From: Oryza sativa Japonica Group
Lineage: Eukaryota; Streptophyta; Magnoliopsida; Poales; Poaceae
Assembly: GCF_034140825.1 (NCBI RefSeq)
Contig: NC_089035.1
Location: forward strand, 1,323,001-1,387,000
Direction of reading: 5' to 3'
DNA: 64,000 bases
The position numbers were made by a program, and so were the translations under genes. This document shows, piece after piece, positions 39,530 to 54,190 of the stretch; within the stretch, counting starts at the first letter, position 1, and every line of letters starts with the position of its first letter. Below the pieces are notes generated by a model, which saw nothing but the letters and a program-made list of their open reading frames with translations, was not told where the DNA came from and did not search any database.

Positions 39530-40880
39530 TACTGTGTGCTACTCCATTCCACCAAAATACAGGTGATCGATCATATGTTTGTCCTAAGTCTAACTGCTAT
39601 AAGTTTAAAAAATAATATTTATGATATTAAATGAGTGTCATTAGATAGATCCATTATATAATAGTAGTATATTTTAACAATTTACTCCTTAATATGGTTA
39701 GATGTTAATAATTTTCTCTATAAATCTTGGTTAAACTTAGGATAACTTATTATCTCGAAAGCATAGGATAATTTAACTTAAAAGATAAACACAAAACGGC
39801 TTATTAAAAACAAAATTTAATTTATAAATAAAAACTTTTAACGACTAACATTAAAACTAATTTTAAAATTTCATAATTTATTTTTAGCTAAGGCTATTAT
39901 AATGATAACCGATCGGTGGGACTATCCATTTAGCTGGGTTTGCTCGATCGTTCTGGAGTGACATGCATGCATGGGTTGCCATGCATGCAAAGCATGGAGC
40001 AATTTCTAATTTCCACCCCGTGATCGGTGATGGTGACGTCGCATTATTAATTTTAGAAGTACGTTATCCACATTGTAACTACGTGAGACTGCGATGACAC
40101 GTAGTGCGTCGGAATCTGATCTCTGTACCCTCTCTTCTCTACTGTACGCATCGCATGTGCGCATGCGCACGTGGTGCGTGTACGGTCTGGTCGACGAGCA
40201 CAAGTGGATGCCCAACACAAGCACGTGCACGCGCGCAGCAGCGCGCAAGACGCACGCACGCGCCGCATGCTAAGGGTAGGAGTCGTACGTCGTCGTCGCC
40301 TCGTCGGAGAGGAATCTCCGATGGTGGAGGTGAGCGGCCAGCGAATTCAGAGAGGCTTAGAGCAACTCATGTAGGTCTGGTCATGAGTAGAAGTCCCATG
40401 AACGTACACCGGCCCTCTTCGACATGCCTCAAATCCATGATATAAATATGCAATAAATCATTTTGTTTTTATTTTAAATAAAAATTAAAATTTTAAACCA
40501 CTATAATTTAACGTGTATAAACTTCAAACCTACCTTCTATTTAAGATTTGTAGTTGTGCCAAACATTGACCTTAATTTTGCGCTAGTTCAAATTATGGGT
40601 TTATATTTCCAACATCAATGGCACCATAGCACTTCACAGTGGAGGAAGAACAGGAAAAATTAGAAATTAATCTAATTACTGCATTCCGAGTTGTAAAAAT
40701 AATGTGAATAATGTGCATTTATTTGCATTTCATTCTAAAACCTAGAAAAAGTAGTAAAGAAATCGAATGTCTGGAATTTGTGTATTTGCATTGATTTAAC
40801 TAAGACAAACTCAATTAACAGGCTAGATGTATGGATCTCTTACACGGATGACGTATCAAACGGTCTCTACACCAAATGGG
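39530..40880. other. Spacer between RBBI3.3 and the receptor kinase
   Basis: 39885-40210 is a duplicate of 36100-36460 (BBI flank). 40215-40380 is moderately GC-rich with no supported gene. 40440-40880 is AT-rich and lies downstream of the kinase stop codon, so it probably contains its 3'UTR. Confidence 0.45.
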
Positions 40881-40892
40881 AAGAAAGTCTTT

Positions 40893-45700
<4,808 letters not shown>

Positions 45701-45781
45701 TGCTCATGCTAGGTGCTTATTAGCTATCAATCGAGTATACTCTCTATGGACACATGTTCCATCTATTTATAGCCATCCTTT

Positions 45782-46025
45782 GAGCAAGTTTAATAGTATA
45801 GCCAACTACTAACTCCAAATCATCTAGAGTCAATATAATAGCCAATTTATACAATACTTGTTTACTATACTATTAATACATGGTCTCATCTGTCATACAC
45901 ACGTTACGTCTTGGAGCCCGTGCTGTAGCTGGCTACAGATCTATAGCCCGCTGCTCTTCTCTCTCTTCCTTTATCTCTTTAAAATATGTTTATAGCTGGC
46001 TTATAGTCTGCTATTGTACCTGCTC
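45782..46025. mobile_element. Tourist-like MITE in the kinase promoter (244 bp)
   Basis: Same family and same length as the MITE at 26631-26874 (GAGCAAGTTTAATAGTATA... and ...TATTGTACCTGCTC). It lies about 80 bp upstream of the kinase start codon. Flanking trinucleotides TTT and TTA are no longer identical. Confidence 0.8.
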
Positions 46026-46029
46026 TTAT

Positions 46030-47640
46030 AATCTACTCCTATCGATCTTGTTAATTAACACCACCGTAAATAAATTAATTTAGTCATGCATCACTGAACC
46101 TGTCCAATCAAAGCAAAGGGAGAGAAACCGCTTCCTCCTCGGTGATGGACCAGCTAATTTTCGGAATCTTCTTTGTGGGACCTGCACGACTTTGCTCGAC
46201 TCTTGACTGTTTCTCCAGCATGGCATGCATGCAAATATCAAAGTCTACCAGGAGTGCGTCTAACTCTGCTTACGTGGATTCACACTTACGTTACATTTTC
46301 AATTCAAACAACGTGTTGCTTCCCAGCCGCGCCTGCACGCGCGCTGACGCTTTCCAGATTTTTTGTTTAAAAAAAACAGCCTTGCTACTCCAGCCTCCGA
46401 GTTTTTTTTTAATTGAAATACGCTACATAAATGAAGTTGATCACTGACGGATGCATGCAATTAAGCTTTTCATGAGTAACTTCGACCCAAAAAGATCAAT
46501 TTAAATGTATATATGAAGTTCTCGTCATTTATTTGTTGGCCTATCAACCACAATTTTTGAACTTATTTTTAAAGTTGATTTTGAGCTATCCTTTTTAATT
46601 GCGGTATGATACCAGATAAAATTTGCATGCTTTAGCCCACGCAGTCATGCTTCCTAGCTTTCCATTTTCCACCACGTGATCACGGGCGCACCAGATCCAG
46701 CCGGATGCATGTTTGGAGGGACGAATTCATTGCTGCGGGAAATTCAATAAATGGGCCTATATGGGCCACGTAAGAAACGAGCTTTAGAGTCCACAAGTAA
46801 CTGAACTCGCATGAACCGGCCCATTCACCTTACCTCGGCCCTACAAGATGTTTCAGTATGCACTATGCAGCCCAGCTCAGATTGGACGATCGGCTTTGAT
46901 ACTGATCCAAGTAGTACCTTCTGATCGGTTGACTGATGGCTATGGCTTTTTTCTATTTTCAGTTGCACACAGTAGTACCTACGAATGTGTCCTAACACAT
47001 GCTTAAAAACATAGAGACCAATGACACTATATGCTAACTTCACCCACCCAACCATTTACCTAGTAATTAAATTAAAGCCTTGTCCATATATAGCTGCCAA
47101 ATCCAGCACTCGAAAAGCCCCGTCTTCCTTTTCGGCTGCAAATTACTTGTCACTGGACTAAACAGTATCTCCTAATAGCTTGATCTTCTTGCCAGAATGC
47201 CTGAACAATCAGGCTCTGAAGAAATCCAGCCTTTTTCTAAATCCTTCTGGGCAAAGAAAAAAAAATGACATCAGAACATTGGAATACTCGTAAGGCTTGC
47301 ACTTAATTACTGATGTCAATCTCTCTTCAATTTTCACGCGGGTACGTGCTGGACCTGCTGGTGTACCAGAGCACTCGCGTGTAAAGAATCCTCTTTGCAG
47401 TGGGCGCCATTCGCCAAGCATGTGCTTGCTCCAAGTTTATTACTAGTAGTAGTTCTCATGTATCCATGCATGGTAATCCCAGTGCTCTTCCACCTAATTC
47501 AGAAAGCGTTAACACGCGGAGTACATGGGGTCAAGCTACCCGCGCGCGAACTTACCGTGGTCAGATCGACTGGATCGGCGTGCCTACCAAGATAAGGTAA
47601 GCAGGAGCTAGAGCACATAGAGTACGCGGAGCAAGCTTTT
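46030..47640. other. Spacer upstream of the kinase gene
   Basis: No gene supported. 46660-46860 carries BBI-array flank text (TTTCCACCACGTGATCACGG; GGCCCATTCACCTTACCTCG). Short open frames at 47200-47600 have no recognisable features. Confidence 0.4.
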
Positions 47641-47647
47641 AGGCTTA

Positions 47648-47875
47648 GGCTATGTTGGGTCCAGCGTGTTCCCAAGTACGCACAGAAAACGGATCAATCC
47701 ATTAACACGTGATTAATTAAATATTAGCTATTTTTTTAAAAAAATGATTAATATGATTTTTTAAGCAACTTTCTTATATAAACTTTTTTAGAAAACGTAT
47801 CGTTTAACAGTTTAAAAAGCGTGCACGTGAAAAACTGGGGAAATAAGTTATTAAAGAGGGGAAAATAACACAGCC
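47648..47875. mobile_element. Tourist-like MITE
   Basis: Left end GGCTATGTTGGGTCCAGCG, right end ...GAAAATAACACAGCC, flanked by TTA at 47645-47647 and 47876-47878. The interior (GCACGTGAAAAACTG, CTTATATAAACTTTTTTAG) relates it to the element at 62654-62879. Confidence 0.8.
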
Positions 47876-48149
47876 TTAGCAGAGCAAGCAACTCTGAACG
47901 ATCGAGCCGAGAGAGAGAGATAATGAACGATCCGCCCCGTTTTCTTTTATTTATTGAAGGACAGATTGATATACAAGCTAAGCGATCCACGTACAAATAA
48001 TAAGCACTAAACTGACAACTAAAGCAGAGCTCTAAATGTTGATTGCTAAGCTAGCTAGTAGCATGATCAAACTAACGATCAGCTAGCAGCTAGCGCTTAT
48101 TATCGACGGACAGATCGATCGATCGATCACACCCGTAGCCGTAGGTTAA

Positions 48150-48722
48150 TTACTTGTGTTCGTCGGGTGTGCAACTGGGACCTGGCTCGCCTCTGAACCA
48201 ATCATGGCAGACGTAGCGAGGAGGCTCCGACGACGACGACGACGACTCCAGCTGCTGGCAATCCTTGCACGCGGCGGCGCACGACTCCACCTCGTCGGCG
48301 CACCGGCAGATCGGCGGGAGAGACCTGCTGCAGATGTCCATGTCGCAGCAATCTCCCCACGGCCTCGGCGTGCAGAAGGGGCCCGGGTCGGCGCCCCAGT
48401 AGACGTCGCCGCAGATGAGCCGGCCCGGCGACGCCTCCTGGTCCTGGCACACCTCGCACTGGGCGGCGCACTGGCTGGGCTCCAGCTCGTCGTTGCACCG
48501 CCAGAACGGCGGGAAGATGCTCGCCGGCTGCTCCTCGATGTCGTCGCAGCACTTCCACGGCCTCTTCTCCGTCGGCATCTTCGGCGACTTTGCTCCGTCG
48601 CTGGGGAGGCGTATGGTATTGGTGTCGTCGTTCGCCGTGCCGTGGGCGGCGACGGCGACGGTGAGGCCGCCGAGGAGGAAGAAGAAAAGGATGGAAGAAG
48701 TAGCCATATTGCCGCTATTCAT
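48150..48722 (-). CDS. Bowman-Birk inhibitor, two domains (BBI-6)
   Basis: Intronless, 190 residues. Signal peptide about 1-26 (ILFFFLLGGLTVAVAAHG). NTIRLPSDG follows, then domain 1 from about 52 (CCDDIEEQPASIFPPFWRC, no loop cysteines) and domain 2 from about 120 (CCDMDIC-SRSLPPI-CRC, complete loop with Arg at P1; Ser replaces the usual Thr at P2). A run of six serines (QLESSSSSSEPP) lengthens the C-terminal part. TATA CCATAAATAA (reverse of 48768-48777) is about 50 bp up. The upstream CAATCACAAAGCTGACTTT phrase is present, but the GATAAG/G-box part seen in the other copies is missing, so its regulation may differ. Confidence 0.92.
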   Translation of the reverse strand: MNSGNMATSSILFFFLLGGLTVAVAAHGTANDDTNTIRLPSDGAKSPKMPTEKRPWKCCDDIEEQPASIFPPFWRCNDELEPSQCAAQCEVCQDQEASPGRLICGDVYWGADPGPFCTPRPWGDCCDMDICSRSLPPICRCADEVESCAAACKDCQQLESSSSSSEPPRYVCHDWFRGEPGPSCTPDEHK

Positions 48723-48849
48723 CTTCTCGTCGATGCGTGGGTTAATTGGTGTTGGGGATGTGCAGCGTTATTTATGGGCCAAAAAGTGTGCTAAAGCTAA
48801 TAACACAATCACAAAGCTGACTTTAATTTACAAAAGATGATTAGCTAGC

Positions 48850-50200
48850 CTACTTGAAAAAAAAATCGCGAACGTATAAAAGAATTGCATGTCAATATAT
48901 TTTAGAAGAAAAGAGTTTTAGTTACACAACGTAATCAGCCAGACCTGCTTATACCAGTGGAAGGGAGAAAAAGAAAAATAAAAAAGCTGAAGGTTAGAAA
49001 ACGACAACGTGAGACTGAAGAGAAGGGGCTGAGCCACGCTACACTTCCAACAAATCCCAAAAACGACAACGCTAGCTAAATACCATAGATGGCCCTCCGA
49101 GTGGATAGACTCTAGAACCACTGAAACTGAAGAAAACGCAGAGTCGAAAAACCTAGTTGAAAAATAAATTATAACAAAATTTTGCTGAATTCAAACATAT
49201 TTCACCAAAATTAAAACTTGTCCTAGATAATCCAAATGAGAATTGCCAAAATAATTGGAAAATAAACAACAATAAAAATTGAACAAATTTTATAGAATTA
49301 AAAAAATATAAAATAAAAGGAAATTAAAGCATGAACAAATATTTGCATCGGGACGAATTTGGTTAATACGGCCCATGTAAGCAACGAGCTTTGAAGTCCA
49401 TGTGAAACTAAACTTCCCGGAATAAGTTTACTTAAGTTCTCTCAAGTTGTCGCCGAGTTCTCTTTTGACAACAAAGTTAGGGATTTCATGTGAACTTCTT
49501 CTAAACTTCCCTGAACTGGCCCACACACCTTGCCCCAGTTGCCCTCGGCCCATCCAGATCTGCGTGTGCGCAGCCCAGCTCAAATTTGATCGCTAATTGT
49601 GAGTTTGTGACCTTCGTTTCGGTTGGGTTGACTGATGCGCCTATGGTTTTGACCTTTCTGGCTTGGACGGAGGTGCCGTTTATCTCTACCAATCTACCAT
49701 CATACGTAGTATTATGTTCTAGATGAACTCCACCGGTCAAATTAAGGGTTTTTTAAGATAATGAGGGATTTTATTAGTCAATAAAAACATCCGGACTCTG
49801 TCCTGACTAGGGATGCATGCAACCCAAAAAAAAAAAATACAGGATGGATGGGGATTAATTTGTGATACGATCGGGTGAAAATATGGTTGTTCTCTCACTG
49901 TTTATCAAGCTTCAATTCTACATTTATTGTTCATAATATTGATTGATGCGTGTGAAACATGAACAAGCTTCCGCATGCTTTTATACTGAGTAGCTAGAGA
50001 TCACTCATTATTCAACTTATTATTTACGATGACAGCGCAACATGGCAACATTTATTCATTTATTTTGCTCTTGGTCACTGGCTAGACCATCGTTCACACG
50101 AGACAACACACAATTTAAACACGTAATTAAGCTAAGCGAGTTGCAGCAAAACACTCTCAAGCTATAGCAGAGCTCTGAATATGGAGCTAGCTAGCAACAC
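48850..50200. other. Spacer between BBI-6 and BBI-7
   Basis: No gene seen. 49100-49360 is A-rich. 49500-49600 carries array-flank text (CCTCGGCCCATCCAGATCTG). 49980-50240 resembles the 3' flanks of the other BBI genes (GACAGCGCAACATGG, TTGGTCACTGGC, CACACGAGACAACAC) and contains the 3'UTR block of BBI-7 with AATAAA (reverse of TTTATT near 50246) and the GATCGAACGAACGATC palindrome near 50206-50221. Confidence 0.5.
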
Positions 50201-50295
50201 TGAATGATCGAACGAACGATCAGCTAGCTGCTAGCTAGGGCGAGTTTTATTGACGGACACAGATCGATCGATCGATCATACATATCGATCTGCAG

Positions 50296-50853
50296 CTAGT
50301 TCTCGCACGAGTGTTTGCACTTGGGCCCTGGCTGGCCGGTGAACTGGTCCTGGCAGACGTAGCGAGGAGGCTTCGACGACTTCACCCGCTTGCAATCCTT
50401 GCACGCGGCGGCGCACTTCTTCACCTTGTCGTTGCAGCGGCAGATCGGCGGGATCGACCTGGTGCAGGTGGTGTTGGTGCAGCAATCTCCCCACGGCCGC
50501 GGCGTGCAGAAGGGACCCGGGTCGGCGCCCCAGTAGACGTCGCTGCAGATGAGCGGGCCCGGGAATGGCCCCGGCGCCTCCTGGCACACCTCGCACTGTG
50601 CCACGCACTTGCTGGGCTCCAGCTCGTCGTTGCAGCGCCACTGCGGCGGGTTGGTCTTCGTCGGCAGCCGCTCGATGTTGTCGCAGCACTTCCACGGCTT
50701 CTTCTTCGTCGGCGCCTGCTGTGCTGATCCTCCGTCGGTCGGGAGGCGTATGGTGTTGGTGGTGGTGTCGTCGTCCGCCGTGCCGAGGGCGGCGGCGGTG
50801 AGGCCGGCGAGGAGGAGGAAGAGAAGGGTGGAAGTAGTCATGGCGGTCTTCAT
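50296..50853 (-). CDS. Bowman-Birk inhibitor, two domains (BBI-7)
   Basis: Intronless, 185 residues. Signal peptide about 1-22 (TLLFLLLAGLTAAALG), NTIRLPTDG, then domain 1 from about 51 (CCDNIERLPTKTNPPQWRC, no loop cysteines) and domain 2 from about 120 (CCTNTTC-TRSIPPI-CRC, complete loop, Arg at P1). The usual CCD before the loop is CCT here; that Asp is conserved in all the other copies. It is very lysine-rich after the loop (NDKVKKCAAACKDCKRVKSSKPP), unlike the acidic neighbours. TATA CCATAAATAA (reverse of 50905-50914) and an intact G-box module at 50963 are present. It is first in the array in the direction of transcription. Confidence 0.92.
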   Translation of the reverse strand: MKTAMTTSTLLFLLLAGLTAAALGTADDDTTTNTIRLPTDGGSAQQAPTKKKPWKCCDNIERLPTKTNPPQWRCNDELEPSKCVAQCEVCQEAPGPFPGPLICSDVYWGADPGPFCTPRPWGDCCTNTTCTRSIPPICRCNDKVKKCAAACKDCKRVKSSKPPRYVCQDQFTGQPGPKCKHSCEN

Positions 50854-50962
50854 CTTCTTCGAGTAGTAGCTTAGTTGGTCTCGAACTCTCGATGATATGT
50901 GGTGTTATTTATGGAGACCAAATAAGATAAGCTAACCCCATCACCTAACTGACTTTAATTGT

Positions 50963-50980
50963 GTGGATAAGAGCACGTGG
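50963..50980 (-). promoter_or_regulatory. GATAAG / G-box module of BBI-7
   Basis: Plus-strand TGTGGATAAGAGCACGTG, preceded by TAACTGACTTTAATT. About 115 bp upstream of the start codon. CAGCACGTTC follows, a second ACGT core. Confidence 0.7.
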
Positions 50981-50999
50981 CAGCACGTTCTCGTAGAGA

Positions 51000-51620
51000 G
51001 AGGAATTAACAAGCAACTTAACACTCCTAGCTACTATTCCTTATTATTCCTTTGGTCCATGGAAAAATGATAATGCATATCTTGTGGTATGAAAGATGGA
51101 GATTATATGAGGAGGATGGCTCAACCTCAACGTCAGAATATATCAACAAGATGTGCATGCAATGCACAAGATCGACATAGTTTTGTTTCTTTCTGACCCG
51201 TTTCTTCGTTCGGACTATAGGTGTACAAGACAGGGACATGCGTGATTGTATGGTTCCCATTTCCATCACATGATCACGACCGTTCATACGATGCAATATA
51301 TCCACGCACCTAATTAATCTAAATCGTGACTACACGTACGGTTAGCCGCGTGGCAAGTCGCTGATGAATGGGCAGCTAGCCAAGCAAGCAGAGTCAGAGA
51401 GCAGGTATTGAATTGAACAAATGAATTCTAATACATACATCATTTTCCATCGATGAGTTTCAACTCCATCTAAAATAAGAGTGAAACTAAATAAAGCACT
51501 CTTACAAAATAAACTAAAGAGGGTCTTTTCAGAGACATCTTATAAAAAAAATAAACTAGAGAGAGTGAAGCTAGGTTTATGCATACATATCTCTACCAAA
51601 CAGCCATTACATATTGATGT
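51000..51620. other. Spacer upstream of the BBI array
   Basis: No gene seen. 51220-51330 has array-flank text (GACAGGGACATGCGTGAT, CCATTTCCATCACATGATC), so the duplicated BBI environment extends to about 51.35 kb. Confidence 0.4.
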
Positions 51621-51622
51621 AG

Positions 51623-51868
51623 TCCTGTTCTTTTCTCCAACAAGAGTTGGATGAAGATTAAGATTTTCGTGGCACGCTTTTCAAATTACTAAACGGTGCG
51701 TTTCGTGCGAAAACTTTCTATATGAAAGTTACTCTAAAATATCATATTAATCTAATTTTCAAGTTTGTAATAATTGAAACTCAATCAATCATACGTTAAT
51801 ACCACCTCATTTTACGTAAAAAACTTAATCTTTATCTTCATCTTCATTTTCATAAGAAAAGAACCCCA
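51623..51868. mobile_element. MITE, related to the 47.6 and 62.7 kb elements
   Basis: Left end GTCCTGTTCTTTTCTCCAAC, right end ...CATAAGAAAAGAACCCC. The interior (GGCACGCTTTTCAAATTACTAAACGGTG) is shared with the Tourist-like elements elsewhere in the window. Target duplication not clear. Confidence 0.6.
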
Positions 51869-52039
51869 CCGTCAGTACAGCCCAGCGCAAAATCCATGGG
51901 CTCATACCGTCAATACAGCCCAGCGCACGCTAGATCGCTACCAGTACTAAGCGATCCTCCTGTTGGGCCACGTACAACCGTCAGATCAATAGGAGTAGTA
52001 AACAAGGAAGGGTCCAGATCGCACCGAAACGAGAGGCGG

Positions 52040-52330
52040 AGTGATGTTTTTACCCAAAAAAACCCTTGGATTAACACGTTTTACCCCGCAAAATCATCAA
52101 TCACCGCCTCCTTCCTCCTCCGTCGTCGTCGGCGACGACTCGTCGTTGTCGTCGCCGCCGCCGTCCTCCCCCATCGTGCTCTGCTCGGATCGACTGGGGA
52201 GGGGGTCCACCGCCGCCGGCATTCCGGGAGCAGGAAATTTTCTCAACGAGGGTTCATGACCGCAGCAGCTAGCTAGCCTCGTCGCTCATCCACAAGACTA
52301 GGAAACCAGAGGGCCTCGAGGTGGCGGCAG
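52040..52330 (+). other. GC-rich stretch, candidate 5' exon of SINA-like gene 4
   Basis: A CpG-rich, CTCC/TCGTCG-rich block between AT-rich regions, typical of grass 5' ends. It could be a non-coding first exon of the SINA-like gene whose start codon is at 53598, where an acceptor (TATGTAG/GTTGC) lies just upstream of the ATG. Open frames here are short and unrecognised, and a captured gene fragment is another possibility. Confidence 0.35.
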
Positions 52331-52339
52331 TGGCGACTA

Positions 52340-53580
52340 ATCCCCACCCCACAGCGCCTAGGGTTTTGATGTACGGCCACACCCAACCTCGATTGGGAAA
52401 CCTCCTTATTCTATACTCTCCTCCATTGGACTATTGGAGTGATCTCGCGGGGTGCCTTTGCCCGATTTTAGTGTTTAGGGTTTATGCGCCGCGCCGAGCT
52501 TTATGCTCGATTGAATTCCAGTTGATTGGTCTCCTTTGTCAAATTAGCTAGCATAGGCGACTCTTAACCCACGATACTATCAAGGCACACTTGCATTGGG
52601 AAGGAATTGAAGGAAAAGGTTATCAAAACAACACAAACATTCTCGTTCTATACATGTGGGGGGGGGGGGAAATAGCAGAAGGCGAGTGCAAATTTTATTG
52701 TTCGGTGCAAAATATGAAACCGAATTGTACGTGATGTGAATTACATAGTTCCTTCTCACATCACATTGGTTCACATCCAAAGAACAGTATCAGTTCTAAT
52801 ATTTTCGAAATGTTGTGGTAAGATTCTATAGTACTTGTGCTAGCCTATAACTTGGAACTATTGGTTTCGAACAGGCTAACTTGGAACTGGAATGGATTTC
52901 TCTCTTTTCCTTTACCCATCGTTTTGGATTCCTGGTACCACTTTGTGAAACTATGAATTATAAAAGAGCATATGCATAGTCTCTGTTATTACTTTGTGAT
53001 AGTATCACAACACACATTGTATCAAGGAATTGGTAGTCATGCAGGAGTAAAATATCTTAAATGACTCTGCTATCATACTGTAGCTTCTCCTATGTCTTGT
53101 TCATGATCTCGGGGGTAGTATGCTAAATTTCACTACCTACGCAAAGTTCTTTTTGTTTAGGGTCTAGATTCAGGGATCATACAAACCAAAATGTACTAAT
53201 TTTACTTAACAAAAGGGTCAAATTTCTCATGGAAAATATGCTGCACACCTTGCTGCTGATAAATCATTTATATTTATCTTTGCTGCGAGCCTGTCTCATC
53301 TGCAAGGGTCACTGCACAATGTTCTGTGCATGGCCGCTAGGCAATTGCCACAATCACTTATACAAATGAACTTAGTTAAGGGATTTGTGGTAATTAGCTA
53401 CCTCAAAGAATTATGTGATCCATTATTGTTAGTAATCCAATCTTATTCTCTGTATATTTACATATTTTTAGATTCCAGCAATTCTGTATGTGACCTTTTG
53501 AAAAGGTTACTGTAATACCCCCTATCTATCAAATTTGTCAGTACAATTTGTGAGACAAATGTGACTAAACTGTTATAATA
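52340..53580. other. AT-rich stretch upstream of SINA-like gene 4
   Basis: No coding features. If the GC-rich block at 52.1-52.3 kb is a leader exon, this is its intron. A run of nine or more G lies at 52660. Confidence 0.35.
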
Positions 53581-53846
53581 TGTAGGTTGCACTTGCAATG
53601 GTGAGCGTGTCAATGGGACATAATGCTGACAAGAAGCAGGTTGTCACAATTGGCATGGACGTCTTGGACTGCCCTGTCTGCTTTGAACCCTTCAAGCCTC
53701 CGATTTTCCAGGTACATGAATCGCATATATAAGAGCATCTAGTTTATTTCTAAAGATAACCAGATTGGCAAAATCTGGTCTTGTTTTCCTAGAAAACTTC
53801 TGTCCATATGTGAAAGTAGTTATGTGGTAGTGCCTCTGCTACTCTT

Positions 53847-54018
53847 GCATGAGGACATGTTCTGTTTTTGTTCGACTTAATGTTGTTTCTGTCAAATTAA
53901 GTCTAGTCTCTCACGAGTACTTATTAATCGTTGCATGAGGACATGTTCTGTTTTTGTTCGACTTAATGTTGTTTCTGTTGAATTAAGTCTAGTCTCTCAC
54001 GAGTACTTATTAATCGTT
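53847..54018. repeat. 86-bp tandem duplication in the SINA-like gene 4 intron
   Basis: Two adjacent copies (53847-53932 and 53933-54018) beginning GCATGAGGACATGTTCTG, differing only at GTCAAATTAA against GTTGAATTAA. The second copy ends 12 bases before the 3' splice site. Confidence 0.9.
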
Positions 54019-54190
54019 TTGATACCGCAGTGTTCTGTGGGGCATTTCATCTGCTCCTCTTGCTGCAACAAGCTGAATAAGTGCCCTGGGTGCTCAAGAA
54101 CCTCCTTTGAACACTGCTTGGGCATGGAGCGCATTGTCGAATCCGCAGTGGTTCCTTGCACCTACGCCGAGCATGGATGCACCAACAAGA

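Noticed and set aside
47395-47600. 66-residue hydrophobic frame resembling a small membrane protein
   Set aside because: No promoter, no homology I recognise, and two overlapping frames of equal length. Chance is the simplest explanation.
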